Below the pieces are notes generated by a model. That model was not told where the DNA came from. It saw only the letters and a program-made list of their open reading frames with translations, and searched no databases. A stretch of DNA of 64,000 nt from JAKPUX01 sp964436305 (lineage in GTDB: Bacteria; Zhuqueibacterota; Zhuqueibacteria; Residuimicrobiales; Residuimicrobiaceae): assembly GCA_964436305.1 (NCBI GenBank), contig CAYTCI010000004.1, positions 1 through 64,000 on the forward strand. The letters are read 5' to 3'. Made by a program: the position numbers and the translations under genes. Numbering within the stretch: the first letter of the stretch is position 1; each line of letters starts with the position of its first letter. Below are positions 1 to 8,099 of this stretch, piece after piece.

Positions 1-89
1 GTCAGGGAGTCCTCGTCCTTGAGGTGATCGCCGTCGCCAAAGAGCAGATTGTCCGTGATATAAATGCGCACTTGATCTCGCGCGTCCAT
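1..89 (-). CDS. Acyl carrier protein, N-terminal part (cut by window edge)
   Basis: The first 29 codons read MDARDQVRIYITDNLLFGDG, then an acidic DHLKDEDSL stretch. This is the opening of an acyl carrier protein: an amphipathic helix followed by the acidic loop that comes before the phosphopantetheine serine. The serine itself would lie outside the window. The start is supported by a strong ribosome site, AAGGAGG, five bases before the ATG. The gene follows the NadE-like gene in the same direction, 104 bases downstream. Dedicated carrier proteins next to AMP-ligases in polysaccharide loci usually carry an acyl or aminoacyl group for sugar decoration, so that is the inferred role. The call rests on the N-terminus only. 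Confidence 0.7.
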   Translation of the reverse strand, partial: MDARDQVRIYITDNLLFGDGDHLKDEDSL

Positions 90-133
90 ACGACCCTCCT
101 TATGGTCTGGTTCGATGAGGTTGTTGCACTGGA

Positions 134-150
134 TCACCCACAATGGGTGA
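134..150 (-). other. Small intercistronic hairpin
   Basis: Seven-base perfect inverted repeat (TCACCCA / TGGGTGA) with a three-base loop lies between the NadE-like gene and the carrier protein gene. No T-run follows on the minus strand, so it is more likely an mRNA processing or stability hairpin than a terminator. Function is inferred only. Confidence 0.3.
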
Positions 151-193
151 AGATTTTTACGCCATGGTCCTGATCGGCCTTGCCGCGACCGGC

Positions 194-1168
194 TCAGGCC
201 TGCGGCGGAACAAAATGCAGCGGCGGCAAACGCAGGAATCGGGTGGACTGCTTTTTCTGGTCCAGGTCGCTGATGACGCGCTCCACCTGAGCCGGCTCCA
301 GCCCGAACCGCTGCGCCAGGTCGGCCGCCGTGCCGCCCTGTTCGCTCTCCTGCCAGATGGCATCCATGACCGTGAAGGGCATCCGGAAGAAGAATTCCTC
401 CTGGGAGACCTCCGCCGGATAGGTATCGGTGGTGGGCGGGCGCTCGATGATCGAGCGCGGGATGGCCAGCTTTTCGGCCAGCTGATAGACCTGACTCTTG
501 AGCAGGCGGATGATGGGCATGATATCGGCGCTGCCATCGCCATACTTGACAAAAAAACCGAGTTCATGTTCGTTCTTGTTGCCGGTGCCGGCCATGGCGT
601 AGTTGCGCAGTTCGGCGTGATAGTAGAGCATGGTCATCCGCAGCCGCTGTTTCATGTTCGAGGCGGCGACGATCTGGGCATATTCCGCCGGCCCCAGCCG
701 CCGGGTTTGCTCGCGGCCCTGCTCATCGACCAGGGTCAGGCCGAAGACGTGCAGACGCTGATCGGCCAGCGGTGAGGATTGCAGGGTGATCTTGAAGGGC
801 ATGCCCGGCCGGTATTCCGGAAAAAGGCGCTGCACCGCTTCATCGCGCCGCCGGTAGGCGCCCATTCCCTCGAGTCCGGCGGTGATCTCCTCGATGAGCA
901 ATTCGATACCCAGCTGATCGGCCAGAGTGCGGGCCAGCGTCAGGCTGACCGGCGACGAGTCCTTCTCGGGCAGCGCCACCGCAACCACCCGCCCGGCCCC
1001 AAGGGCGCGGACACAGAGTGCAGCGACCACCGCCGAATCAATCCCGCCGCTGAGACCGAGCACCGCACCCCGCTTGCGCAAGGTTTTCTGGATATTTTCG
1101 CGCATCCAGTCGCACAACGCCGCAATACAGCGATCGGCATCAAACTCCGTTGACGATTCTCTGGCCAA
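194..1168 (-). CDS. NadE-like ammonia-dependent NAD synthase / PP-loop amidating enzyme in a polysaccharide locus
   Basis: A protein of 324 residues in the N-type ATP-pyrophosphatase family. The P-loop motif SGGIDS sits at residues 40-45, and GTGNKNEHELGFFVKYGDGS matches the conserved core of NAD synthases. No glutaminase (nitrilase) domain is present, so ammonia would be the direct nitrogen donor. The TTG start is chosen because GAGGAG lies six bases upstream and because upstream in-frame codons overlap the end of the AMP-ligase gene. The loop that normally reads like GQTDE in housekeeping NadE here reads PTTDTYPAEVSQEEFFF, a form I associate from memory with paralogues in polysaccharide clusters. 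With an AMP-ligase, asparagine synthase and carrier protein as neighbours, it may amidate a sugar or acyl precursor instead of making NAD. The family is certain; the substrate is not. Confidence 0.8.
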   Translation of the reverse strand: MARESSTEFDADRCIAALCDWMRENIQKTLRKRGAVLGLSGGIDSAVVAALCVRALGAGRVVAVALPEKDSSPVSLTLARTLADQLGIELLIEEITAGLEGMGAYRRRDEAVQRLFPEYRPGMPFKITLQSSPLADQRLHVFGLTLVDEQGREQTRRLGPAEYAQIVAASNMKQRLRMTMLYYHAELRNYAMAGTGNKNEHELGFFVKYGDGSADIMPIIRLLKSQVYQLAEKLAIPRSIIERPPTTDTYPAEVSQEEFFFRMPFTVMDAIWQESEQGGTAADLAQRFGLEPAQVERVISDLDQKKQSTRFLRLPPLHFVPPQA

Positions 1169-1226
1169 TTCCTGCTCCTCTCCTGCGCAGGCCGCTCCAC
1201 TCGCTCCGGTGCGGCTGTGTTGGTGT

Positions 1227-2786
1227 TCAATGCACGCCGTCCGCTGCGGCTTTCGCCAGCAGGGCGGCCAATATCTTCCTGTCAATCTTGCCGTTGCCCG
1301 ACTTGGGCATCTCGTCGACAAAGATCACCCGCTGTGGCACACAAAAATTCTCAAGATGGCGCGAACAATGACGGAGCACCACGGATTCCGTCAATGTCTG
1401 CCCCGCCGCACAACGGACAAAAGCCTGCACCGATTCGCCGAGCACCGGATCGGGTTGTCCCAATACCGCCGCTTCGGCGACGCCTTCGAGTTGGTGAAGG
1501 ACGTTCTCGACCTCGCGCGGGCTGACCTTTTCGCCGCGGCATTTGATGATGTCATCCTTGCGCCCGACAAAATAGAGAAAACCCTCCGCATCGGTCCGGA
1601 AGAGATCGCCGGTATAGAGCACCCGTTCGAAGGGATGACGCCCCGGCCGGAGTGCGCGCGCGGTCTCGTCCGGCAGATTCCAGTAACCTTGCATGACGTT
1701 GGCGCCGCGCACGACCAGTTCGCCCACTTCGCCCGGTGCAACCTCCCGCCCCTCTTCATCGACGATGAAGGTCTCACTGTTGGGCATCGCCTTGCCCACT
1801 GAATTCGGTCTGCGGTCGAGTTCGGCGGGCGGCAGGTAGGAGACCCGCTTGCATTCGGTCAGGCCATACATCGAGTAGAGGGTGGCCTGAGGCAGGGCCG
1901 CACGCAGCCTGGCGATGAAAGCGGCCGGCAGGGCGGCTGCGGTGTTGCTGATATAACGCAGATGCGGCAGAGGGAAGCGGGGCAGATCCTGCATCCCGAG
2001 CAGGATGGCAAAGATCGTCGGTACCCCCGGAAAGCCGGTCACCCGCTCCTCGATCATCTTTTGCAGAATGACCGCGGGGTAGTTAAAGTCCTTTTCAAGG
2101 ATCAGGGTGCCGCCAAAGCTGAAGACCATCAGCAGCTGATAGAGGCCATAGTCGAACGAGAGCGGCAACACGCTGAGGATGATATCCTCTTCGCGGTTCT
2201 CCAGGTAAGTGGTGATGGAGGTGACCGCCGAGTGCATATTGAGGTGGGTCATCATCACCCCTTTGGGGTTGCCGGTGCTGCCCGAGGTATAGATCAGTGC
2301 GGCCAGATCGAGGTCGATCAGGCGCGGCAGGTTCACCTTAGCGGGCGGTTCGGCATAGATCGCTGCGAGGCTCCCGGTCGCCGGCGAATCCGCCGCGTAG
2401 GTATCCTGCAGCACCACCGCAAGCTGAGGGAGTTCCTGGCGCAGCTGCGCCAGAGGCAGCCGCCGTGCCTGCTGCGTGATCAGGAAGCGGGCGCCGCTGT
2501 CCCGGATCACATAAAGCAGCTTGTCATACTTGGTGGTTGGGTTGAGACAGACAAAGACCCCGCCGGCCTGGAGGATGGCGAAAAGGGCCAGGCAGGTGTC
2601 CGGTGCGTTGTCCATGAAGAGAACGACGCGCTCCCCGCGCTGCAAACCGAGCTGGATCAGCGCCCGGGCCAGCCGGTCCGAGTCGGCGGCAAAGCGGGCA
2701 TAGGTGTATACCGCACCACCGCTCTTGAGCGCAGGTTTGTCGGCGAGCCGGAGGGCGTTGGCGAGAAACCGGTCATGTAAGAGCAT
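1227..2786 (-). CDS. AMP-dependent acyl/aminoacyl ligase
   Basis: ANL-superfamily adenylating enzyme of 519 residues. It activates a carboxylic acid as an acyl-adenylate and passes it to a thiol, CoA or carrier-protein phosphopantetheine. The ATP-binding motif YTSGSTGNPKGVMMTH is at about residues 166-181, YGLTECKR is the A5 region, GDLF..D precedes the hinge, and the catalytic lysine lies in SGNGKIDRK near residue 500. The length is that of a stand-alone adenylation enzyme without a fused carrier domain. The gene overlaps the asparagine synthase gene by 14 bases and is followed 59 bases later by the NadE-like gene, so the three are probably translated from one message. The most likely acceptor is the carrier protein encoded at the window edge. 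The acid substrate cannot be told from sequence. Confidence 0.88.
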   Translation of the reverse strand: MLLHDRFLANALRLADKPALKSGGAVYTYARFAADSDRLARALIQLGLQRGERVVLFMDNAPDTCLALFAILQAGGVFVCLNPTTKYDKLLYVIRDSGARFLITQQARRLPLAQLRQELPQLAVVLQDTYAADSPATGSLAAIYAEPPAKVNLPRLIDLDLAALIYTSGSTGNPKGVMMTHLNMHSAVTSITTYLENREEDIILSVLPLSFDYGLYQLLMVFSFGGTLILEKDFNYPAVILQKMIEERVTGFPGVPTIFAILLGMQDLPRFPLPHLRYISNTAAALPAAFIARLRAALPQATLYSMYGLTECKRVSYLPPAELDRRPNSVGKAMPNSETFIVDEEGREVAPGEVGELVVRGANVMQGYWNLPDETARALRPGRHPFERVLYTGDLFRTDAEGFLYFVGRKDDIIKCRGEKVSPREVENVLHQLEGVAEAAVLGQPDPVLGESVQAFVRCAAGQTLTESVVLRHCSRHLENFCVPQRVIFVDEMPKSGNGKIDRKILAALLAKAAADGVH

Positions 2787-4791
2787 GCTGTGCCGCTCCC
2801 TGTTGGCTGAAACGGTTTTTCTCTGTGCGCTTGTCGTAGATCAGCCAGTCGTTGTGCGGCAGACGTCCCGCCGGCCGGCGCCCGCTGGAAAAGAGTTCCT
2901 GCAGGATCTGGGTGCTGAGGATCATCATCAGGGCCATCTCCTCCCGTGCCGAGAGAGGCCGGGAGGGATCGTCGAAGCGCTGGCGCAACGTCTCGACCTT
3001 TTTGGGATCGAAGAGTGCGCTGGCACGAATGCACTCCGGCTGGAGATAGCTGCCCAATTCGTCCCGGGAGGCGAGGTAGAGATCGCGGATGGGCGCGCGA
3101 TAGGGCTGCTTGGTCCGCCGGATGACCGGCGCGGGCACCAGATCGGCAAAGGCCTTTTTGAGGATCCACTTTTCATTCAGGGCATGCAGCTTGAGCGACG
3201 GGGCAAGATGGACCGCGAACTGAATGACGCGCTTGTCGAGGAAGGGATAACGTCCCTCGATGCTGTGGCTCATCAGCATACGGTCGCCCTGGGAGCAGAG
3301 CAGGTAGCTGCCGAGAAAGATATAGTATTCGAGAAAATGGGCCCGCGAGAGCGGGTCCATCCCGTCCATCATGCCGTCGAGCTGCAGCCGCAGTTCCTCG
3401 ATCGGATCGTAGTGACGAAGGTGGCCCAGCAGATCGGGGGAGAAGAACTGGAGGATAAAGGCTCCATTCTGCCAGCGCAGACGATGTGAATAGAACGGAT
3501 CTTCGGTCTCCTGCAGGTTACGCAGGAAAAACTGCCGCCAGAAAGCGCTGTTGCGGCTGTCGTGCGCATCCAGATAGGGATAGAGCCGGTGCAGCAGCAG
3601 GGCGCGCCACTGCGAAGCCGGCTGACGCGCAGCGAAGAGGCGAACCTTGGTCTCCTTGTAGATGTTGTATCCGGAGAAGAATTCATCAGCGCCCTCGCCG
3701 GTGAGCACCACCTTGTAACCGCTCTGCTGCACCTCCTGGGAGAGCATGAAGAGCGGGATGGGTGCGCTGCGCAGCAGCGGCTTCTCCGCATGCCAGATGA
3801 CGTCGCGGAGATGTTCACCCAGATCGCGGTTGGTGGTGGCCAGTGCCGTATGGGAGGTCTTGAGATGGCTGGAGACCAGCTGCTGAAAATAACTCTCGTC
3901 GTAGTGATCGTTCTCGAAGCCGATCGAAAAGGTGCGCAGCTTGCCGGTGTGGAGGTTGCGGATCAGGGCTGTGGTGATCGAGGAGTCGAGCCCGCCGCTG
4001 AGATAGGCACCGACCGGGACATCCGCGCGCAAGCGGATGCGCACGGCATCCTCGATCAGCTCGCGGGCCGTCTCTGCAGCGATTCGGGCATCCCGGATGA
4101 CCTCGCCGCCGGCGCCGGCGTATTCGGGACGCCAATAGCGGACCTCCTGGAGATAATCCTCCTGCACGGTCAGATAGCAGCCCGGTTTGATCTCGCGAAT
4201 GTTCCTGAAGGGGGTCTTGCCGGGCAGCGGTGACCAGAAGAGACAGGTTTGAGCCAGCGCGGTGTCCTCGAGCGCCGGCGCGCTGCCGGGCAGCCGCGAG
4301 AGCGCCTTGATTTCCGAAGCGAAGGCGAGATAGCCGTCGGCGATGTAGTAGAGTGGACAGATGCCGACATGGTCGCGTGCCAGGAAGAGGCGGCGGCGCC
4401 GCTGATCCCAAATGGCCATGGCGAACTGGCCATTGACCATTTTGAGCATCTCGGGCCCGAATTCCTCGTAGAGGTGGAGCAGCACTTCGACGTCGCAGCG
4501 GGTGACAAAATGGTGACCGAGGCGACGCAGCCGCCGGCGCAGCTCGATGTAGTTAAAGATCTCCCCGTTGCAGACCAGCCAGAGGGAGCCGTCTTCGTTG
4601 GAGATCGGCTGGCTGCCGCCATAGAGATCGATGATGCTCAGCCGCGACTGCCCCAGGCCGATCTGATCGTCGAGGTAGAGGCCGCATTGATCGGGCCCCC
4701 GGTGGCGCAAGCTGTCGACCATATCCTGGAGAAGGGGTTGAGGGTCCCTGGTCACACGCGGCCAGGAGAGAATTCCTGCTATTCCACACAT
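2773..4791 (-). CDS. asnB: Glutamine-hydrolysing asparagine synthase family amidotransferase
   Basis: A 672-residue class II glutamine amidotransferase. The start is placed at the ATG giving MCGIAGIL, because Cys2 becomes the N-terminal nucleophile after Met removal; GAGG lies six bases upstream. The N-terminal glutaminase domain (to about residue 210) keeps the RHRGPD and NGEIFNY motifs. The synthetase domain has the PP-loop SGGLDSS and LTGEGADEFFSGY. The family makes asparagine from aspartate, but copies in polysaccharide clusters are often thought to amidate uronic acids or other carboxylates. Its place between the phosphoglycosyl transferase fusion (7-base gap) and the AMP-ligase (14-base overlap) favours a role in sugar or acyl amidation here. 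That role is inferred from context; the enzyme family is clear. Confidence 0.9.
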   Translation of the reverse strand: MCGIAGILSWPRVTRDPQPLLQDMVDSLRHRGPDQCGLYLDDQIGLGQSRLSIIDLYGGSQPISNEDGSLWLVCNGEIFNYIELRRRLRRLGHHFVTRCDVEVLLHLYEEFGPEMLKMVNGQFAMAIWDQRRRRLFLARDHVGICPLYYIADGYLAFASEIKALSRLPGSAPALEDTALAQTCLFWSPLPGKTPFRNIREIKPGCYLTVQEDYLQEVRYWRPEYAGAGGEVIRDARIAAETARELIEDAVRIRLRADVPVGAYLSGGLDSSITTALIRNLHTGKLRTFSIGFENDHYDESYFQQLVSSHLKTSHTALATTNRDLGEHLRDVIWHAEKPLLRSAPIPLFMLSQEVQQSGYKVVLTGEGADEFFSGYNIYKETKVRLFAARQPASQWRALLLHRLYPYLDAHDSRNSAFWRQFFLRNLQETEDPFYSHRLRWQNGAFILQFFSPDLLGHLRHYDPIEELRLQLDGMMDGMDPLSRAHFLEYYIFLGSYLLCSQGDRMLMSHSIEGRYPFLDKRVIQFAVHLAPSLKLHALNEKWILKKAFADLVPAPVIRRTKQPYRAPIRDLYLASRDELGSYLQPECIRASALFDPKKVETLRQRFDDPSRPLSAREEMALMMILSTQILQELFSSGRRPAGRLPHNDWLIYDKRTEKNRFSQQGAAQHALT

Positions 4792-4798
4792 AAAGGCC

Positions 4799-7258
4799 TC
4801 ATGGCTGCAGTGCAAGGTACGGTTCAGGGCTCGCGGATGCCGCATACTCGGGCACCAGTTCCGACAGGGCCTGGGTGAGTGCCGCGCTCTCGAGATAGAG
4901 TGCCTCGGCGTCCAGCTTTTCGATTCTGGCGATCAGCTCCGGCAGGCCGGGGGCCTCCTGCGCCACCAGCGCGCTGATCAGTTTGTGTCCGGTCGGCACC
5001 ACCTTCTCCCCTCTCCCCAGCAGCTCCTCGCGAAGTTTTTCGCCAGGCCTGAGCCCCGTATAATTGATCTCGATATCGATATAGGGCCGAAGTCCGGCCT
5101 GTTTGATCATATCCGCTGCCAGCTTCTCGATGCGGATCTTGTGACCGGCGGTGAAGATGAAGGTCTCACCGCCCTTGCCCATCGTCATCGCCTGCAGAAC
5201 CAGGCTGACCGTCTCCGGGATGCCGAGAAAGTATCGTTCCATCCGTTTGTCGGGGAGGGTCACCGGTCCTCCGTACTGGATCTGCTTCAACATTTGCGGC
5301 ACGATCGTCCCGTGACTGCTGAGCAGACTGCCGAGGCGGACCGTGACAAAACGAACCTGGCTGTAGGTCGCATAGGCCTGGAAGACGAGTTCGGCGACCC
5401 GGCGGGTTGCGCCGGCCAGAGACTGCGGGTTGACCGCCATCTCGGTGGAGATGAAGAGGAAGAGGTCGACCCCGTAATGGTCAGCGCAGCGGGCGAGGAT
5501 GCGGGCACCGGCGATGTTGGTGTGGATGGCCTCGGCCGGATTGATTTCGCTGAGCGCGATGTTCTTGTGGCCCGCCGCATGCAGGACCAGCTCAGGCCGC
5601 AGATCGGCGAAGAGTTTGTTCATCTTGGCGCTGTCGGCAATATCGCCCAGCACGAAGGAGAGACCTGGCGCAGCCCCCAGTTCCGCCTGGAGGTCCGCCA
5701 GATAATCCTCGCTGCGGTCAAGCAAGGTCAGCTGGCGTGGCTGCAGGGCCAGGATCTGCGCCGCCAGTTCGGCGCCGACCGATCCACCGGCCCCGGTGAT
5801 CAGCACCCGCTTGCCCGCCATGGCCTTGCGGATGGCGCCAAGGTCGACGCTGATCAGGCGGTGCCCGAGCAGGTCGGTGACATCGATATTGCGCGCCTTG
5901 GCGATCTGCAGCCGGCCGCTGACGACATCCGAGATGGCCGGCACGACCCGATGCTTCAGGCCGGCCATGTCGCAAAAGGTGAGGATCTGGCTGAGCTCCT
6001 CCGAGGAGATAGTACTGATGGCGATGACGATCTCCTCCGCCTGCAAGGCGCGGGCGAAGTGGGGGATCTCCTCGCGCCCGCCGTAGACGCGCACGCCATG
6101 CAGCATGGCCCCGTGCTTGCGGGGATCATCGTCGATGATGCCGACGACCCGATAGGTGTGGCCATTCTTGCTCTGCTCGCGCAGAACCATCTCGCCAATG
6201 TCGCCGGCACCGACCATCAATACCCGCTTGGCCAGCGAATAATCGATCGGCGGTTTTTTTTCGGCCTGCCGCCGCATCAGTACCCGGACCATGGTCATGG
6301 CACCGACCAGCAACAGCAGGTCGATCAGAAAGATCGTGCGTGAATGGGTGCGCCAGCTGAAGAAGAAAATCAGGACGACGATCGCCGCCGTGCTGATCGA
6401 ACAGGCCTTGAGCGCGCGCAGGATGTCCGGCAGTCCGAGGTATTTGAAATAACTCTGATAGAGCCGGAAATAGATGAAAGAGAGCGCCCGTACCAGCAGT
6501 ACCACCGGCAGGGTATGCGAGAAGGTGATCCACTCCGACCGCGGGATGGCGCCGTCAAAGCGCAGCAGGTAGGCCGTGACATAGCTGAGCGCAACCAGGG
6601 CCATATCGATGATGAAGAGCAGGGGCCAGCTGGCTTTGGTCGGCTGCGAGAAAGGATTAAAAATCCCCCCGAGCGTGGCCGACAGGCTGCGCAGAATGTA
6701 ACGCAGGTCATTGGTCAGGGTGGGGTGCTCGGCATAGGCCATGTCGATCGCCAGTTTGCCCGGCAACAGACAGTTGGTATAATAGGCCTCCACATCATCG
6801 GGATTCTCGGGCAGCATCTCCGCCTCGTTGCGTCCGATGATCTGCGAGGGGCCCACCAGCCCCGGCCGGACCTCCAGCACCTTGCGCTGCTCCTCGGTGT
6901 AGAGGGCGACCATGCGGGGGATTTCGGGCCTGGGGCCGACCACGCTCATCTCCCCCTTGAGGATGTTGAGAAACTGCGGCAGTTCATCGAGCTTGGAAGC
7001 CCGCAGCAGATGACCGACCGAGGTCATGCGCGGATCGCGACGGCCGCTGACCCCAGGCCCCTTGGCCGGCGCATCGACGACCATGGTGCGCAATTTGTAG
7101 AGCATGAAAGGCCGGCTGTAGCGCCCCACCCGCTCCTGCCGGAAAAAGACCGGCCCCTTGGAGCTCAGCCGGATCGCCACCGCGGCGACCAACAGAATCG
7201 GCAGGGAGAGGATCAGCCCGAAAAGGGCGAAGCCAATATCAAAGATGCGCTTGATCAT
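4799..7258 (-). CDS. Fusion: monotopic phosphoglycosyl transferase plus CapD/PglF-like membrane SDR protein with altered active site
   Basis: An 819-residue protein made of two proteins that are usually separate. Residues 1-200 are a PglC/WbaP-type phosphoglycosyl transferase: re-entrant membrane helix, LRTM motif near 56-59, the catalytic Asp-Glu pair D91-E92 in KLDELPQ, and VGPRPE. It would move a sugar-1-phosphate from a UDP-sugar to undecaprenyl phosphate. Residues 210-325 hold about four membrane helices, 345-460 a Rossmann CoA-binding-like domain (GAGDIGE), and 480-780 an SDR dehydratase fold with an intact TGAGGSVGAEL nucleotide motif. The dehydratase catalytic motif is not intact: STDKAVNP reads STEMAVNP (E606, M607), the Tyr/Met position is A615 and the last lysine is R619. 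The start is chosen at MIKRIFD, with AGGGAGG upstream. The SDR half may be a regulator or sugar-binding scaffold instead of an enzyme. Confidence 0.88.
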   Translation of the reverse strand: MIKRIFDIGFALFGLILSLPILLVAAVAIRLSSKGPVFFRQERVGRYSRPFMLYKLRTMVVDAPAKGPGVSGRRDPRMTSVGHLLRASKLDELPQFLNILKGEMSVVGPRPEIPRMVALYTEEQRKVLEVRPGLVGPSQIIGRNEAEMLPENPDDVEAYYTNCLLPGKLAIDMAYAEHPTLTNDLRYILRSLSATLGGIFNPFSQPTKASWPLLFIIDMALVALSYVTAYLLRFDGAIPRSEWITFSHTLPVVLLVRALSFIYFRLYQSYFKYLGLPDILRALKACSISTAAIVVLIFFFSWRTHSRTIFLIDLLLLVGAMTMVRVLMRRQAEKKPPIDYSLAKRVLMVGAGDIGEMVLREQSKNGHTYRVVGIIDDDPRKHGAMLHGVRVYGGREEIPHFARALQAEEIVIAISTISSEELSQILTFCDMAGLKHRVVPAISDVVSGRLQIAKARNIDVTDLLGHRLISVDLGAIRKAMAGKRVLITGAGGSVGAELAAQILALQPRQLTLLDRSEDYLADLQAELGAAPGLSFVLGDIADSAKMNKLFADLRPELVLHAAGHKNIALSEINPAEAIHTNIAGARILARCADHYGVDLFLFISTEMAVNPQSLAGATRRVAELVFQAYATYSQVRFVTVRLGSLLSSHGTIVPQMLKQIQYGGPVTLPDKRMERYFLGIPETVSLVLQAMTMGKGGETFIFTAGHKIRIEKLAADMIKQAGLRPYIDIEINYTGLRPGEKLREELLGRGEKVVPTGHKLISALVAQEAPGLPELIARIEKLDAEALYLESAALTQALSELVPEYAASASPEPYLALQP

Positions 7259-7270
7259 CGCCACCTCCCT

Positions 7271-7317
7271 GCGCACCCTTCTCTCCGCCCGGCACACAGG
7301 GCGAGAAAAGAGTGCGC
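7271..7317 (-). other. Long intercistronic RNA hairpin before the PGT-SDR gene
   Basis: On the minus-strand RNA, GCGCACUCUUUUCUC pairs over all 15 positions (with G-U wobbles) with GAGAGAAGGGUGCGC, and the loop contains a further GCCC/GGGC pairing. The 3' arm ends directly before the ribosome site AGGGAGG of the PGT-SDR gene. There is no T-run, so it is not a standard terminator. It could stabilise or process the operon message or tune translation; that role is inferred. Confidence 0.55.
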
Positions 7318-7381
7318 CCGGCGCTGCCCACCCGCCCCTGCCCGATACCGCCTGTACCACATGGTCATGGAGCCCCCCTCG

Positions 7382-8089
7382 CTACTTTTTCTCGAGACTG
7401 GTATAATGATAGGAATAGTACTTTTGCTGATAATAGTAGGGCAGCACCTCGCCCATATCGTTCAAAATGACCCCAAGAATCGGTTTGTCGATCTCGTGCA
7501 GCATCTCGCTCGCCCGCTTGACGACCTCACGATTGGTACGTCCGGAGAGGATGACCATCAGGATGCCATCGACGTACTCGGCCAGTTTGAGGGTGTCGCC
7601 GACGTTGAGCACGGGCGGGGCATCAACGATGATCGTTTCATAGTGCGGACTCAGTTGGGTGAAGAGGGCATCCATCCGGCCGAAACTGAGCAATTCGAAG
7701 GGATTGGCGACTGTATGGCCAGCAGAGATCATATGCAGGCCGGCAAAGGGGGTCGTCTGGATGGCCTGGCTCAGCTCGAGCCCCTCGCCGAGGATCTCGG
7801 TGAGACCGTTGACCTGCTCCAGCCCGATCTTTTGATGCAGCGTCGGCCGGTTCAAATCCGCGTCGATCATCAGGTGATTGTGCTGGGTCGAGAGGGCCGC
7901 GGTGATGCCCAGATAGGTCGAGACGGTCGTCTTGCCTTCCCCGGCGACCGAACTGGTGACCATGATGATTTTGGGCTTCCGGCCGTCCTGCGGCGAGCGG
8001 ATACGGGTGTATAGCCGGAAAAACTCCGCAAAATAGGGGGACCGCTCATTATATTCCTGCAAACCCTTCAGCGTACCATTTCTGTGCAT
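7382..8089 (-). CDS. BY-kinase (CpsD/CapB-type tyrosine kinase) for polysaccharide export
   Basis: A 235-residue P-loop tyrosine kinase of the bacterial BY family. Walker A is GEGKTT at residues 50-55, Walker A' is HLMIDADLNRP at about 72-82, and Walker B is IIVDAPP near residue 150. The C-terminal tail is a tyrosine cluster: seven Tyr lie within YYYQQKYYSYHY near the end, the usual autophosphorylation site. BY-kinases cycle between phosphorylated and unphosphorylated rings to control polymer length with their membrane activator. Here the activator is the separate Wzz-like protein encoded just upstream, so the pair is split as in Firmicutes instead of fused as in many Gram-negative Wzc proteins. 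Translation of this gene probably depends on the operon message from upstream. Confidence 0.9.
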   Translation of the reverse strand: MHRNGTLKGLQEYNERSPYFAEFFRLYTRIRSPQDGRKPKIIMVTSSVAGEGKTTVSTYLGITAALSTQHNHLMIDADLNRPTLHQKIGLEQVNGLTEILGEGLELSQAIQTTPFAGLHMISAGHTVANPFELLSFGRMDALFTQLSPHYETIIVDAPPVLNVGDTLKLAEYVDGILMVILSGRTNREVVKRASEMLHEIDKPILGVILNDMGEVLPYYYQQKYYSYHYTSLEKK

Positions 8090-8099
8090 GAGCCCTCTC

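Noticed and set aside
1169..1321. Longer NadE-like reading frame starting at 1321
   Set aside because: The added 51 residues overlap the end of the AMP-ligase gene and do not resemble the NadE family; the TTG at 1168 has a good ribosome site.
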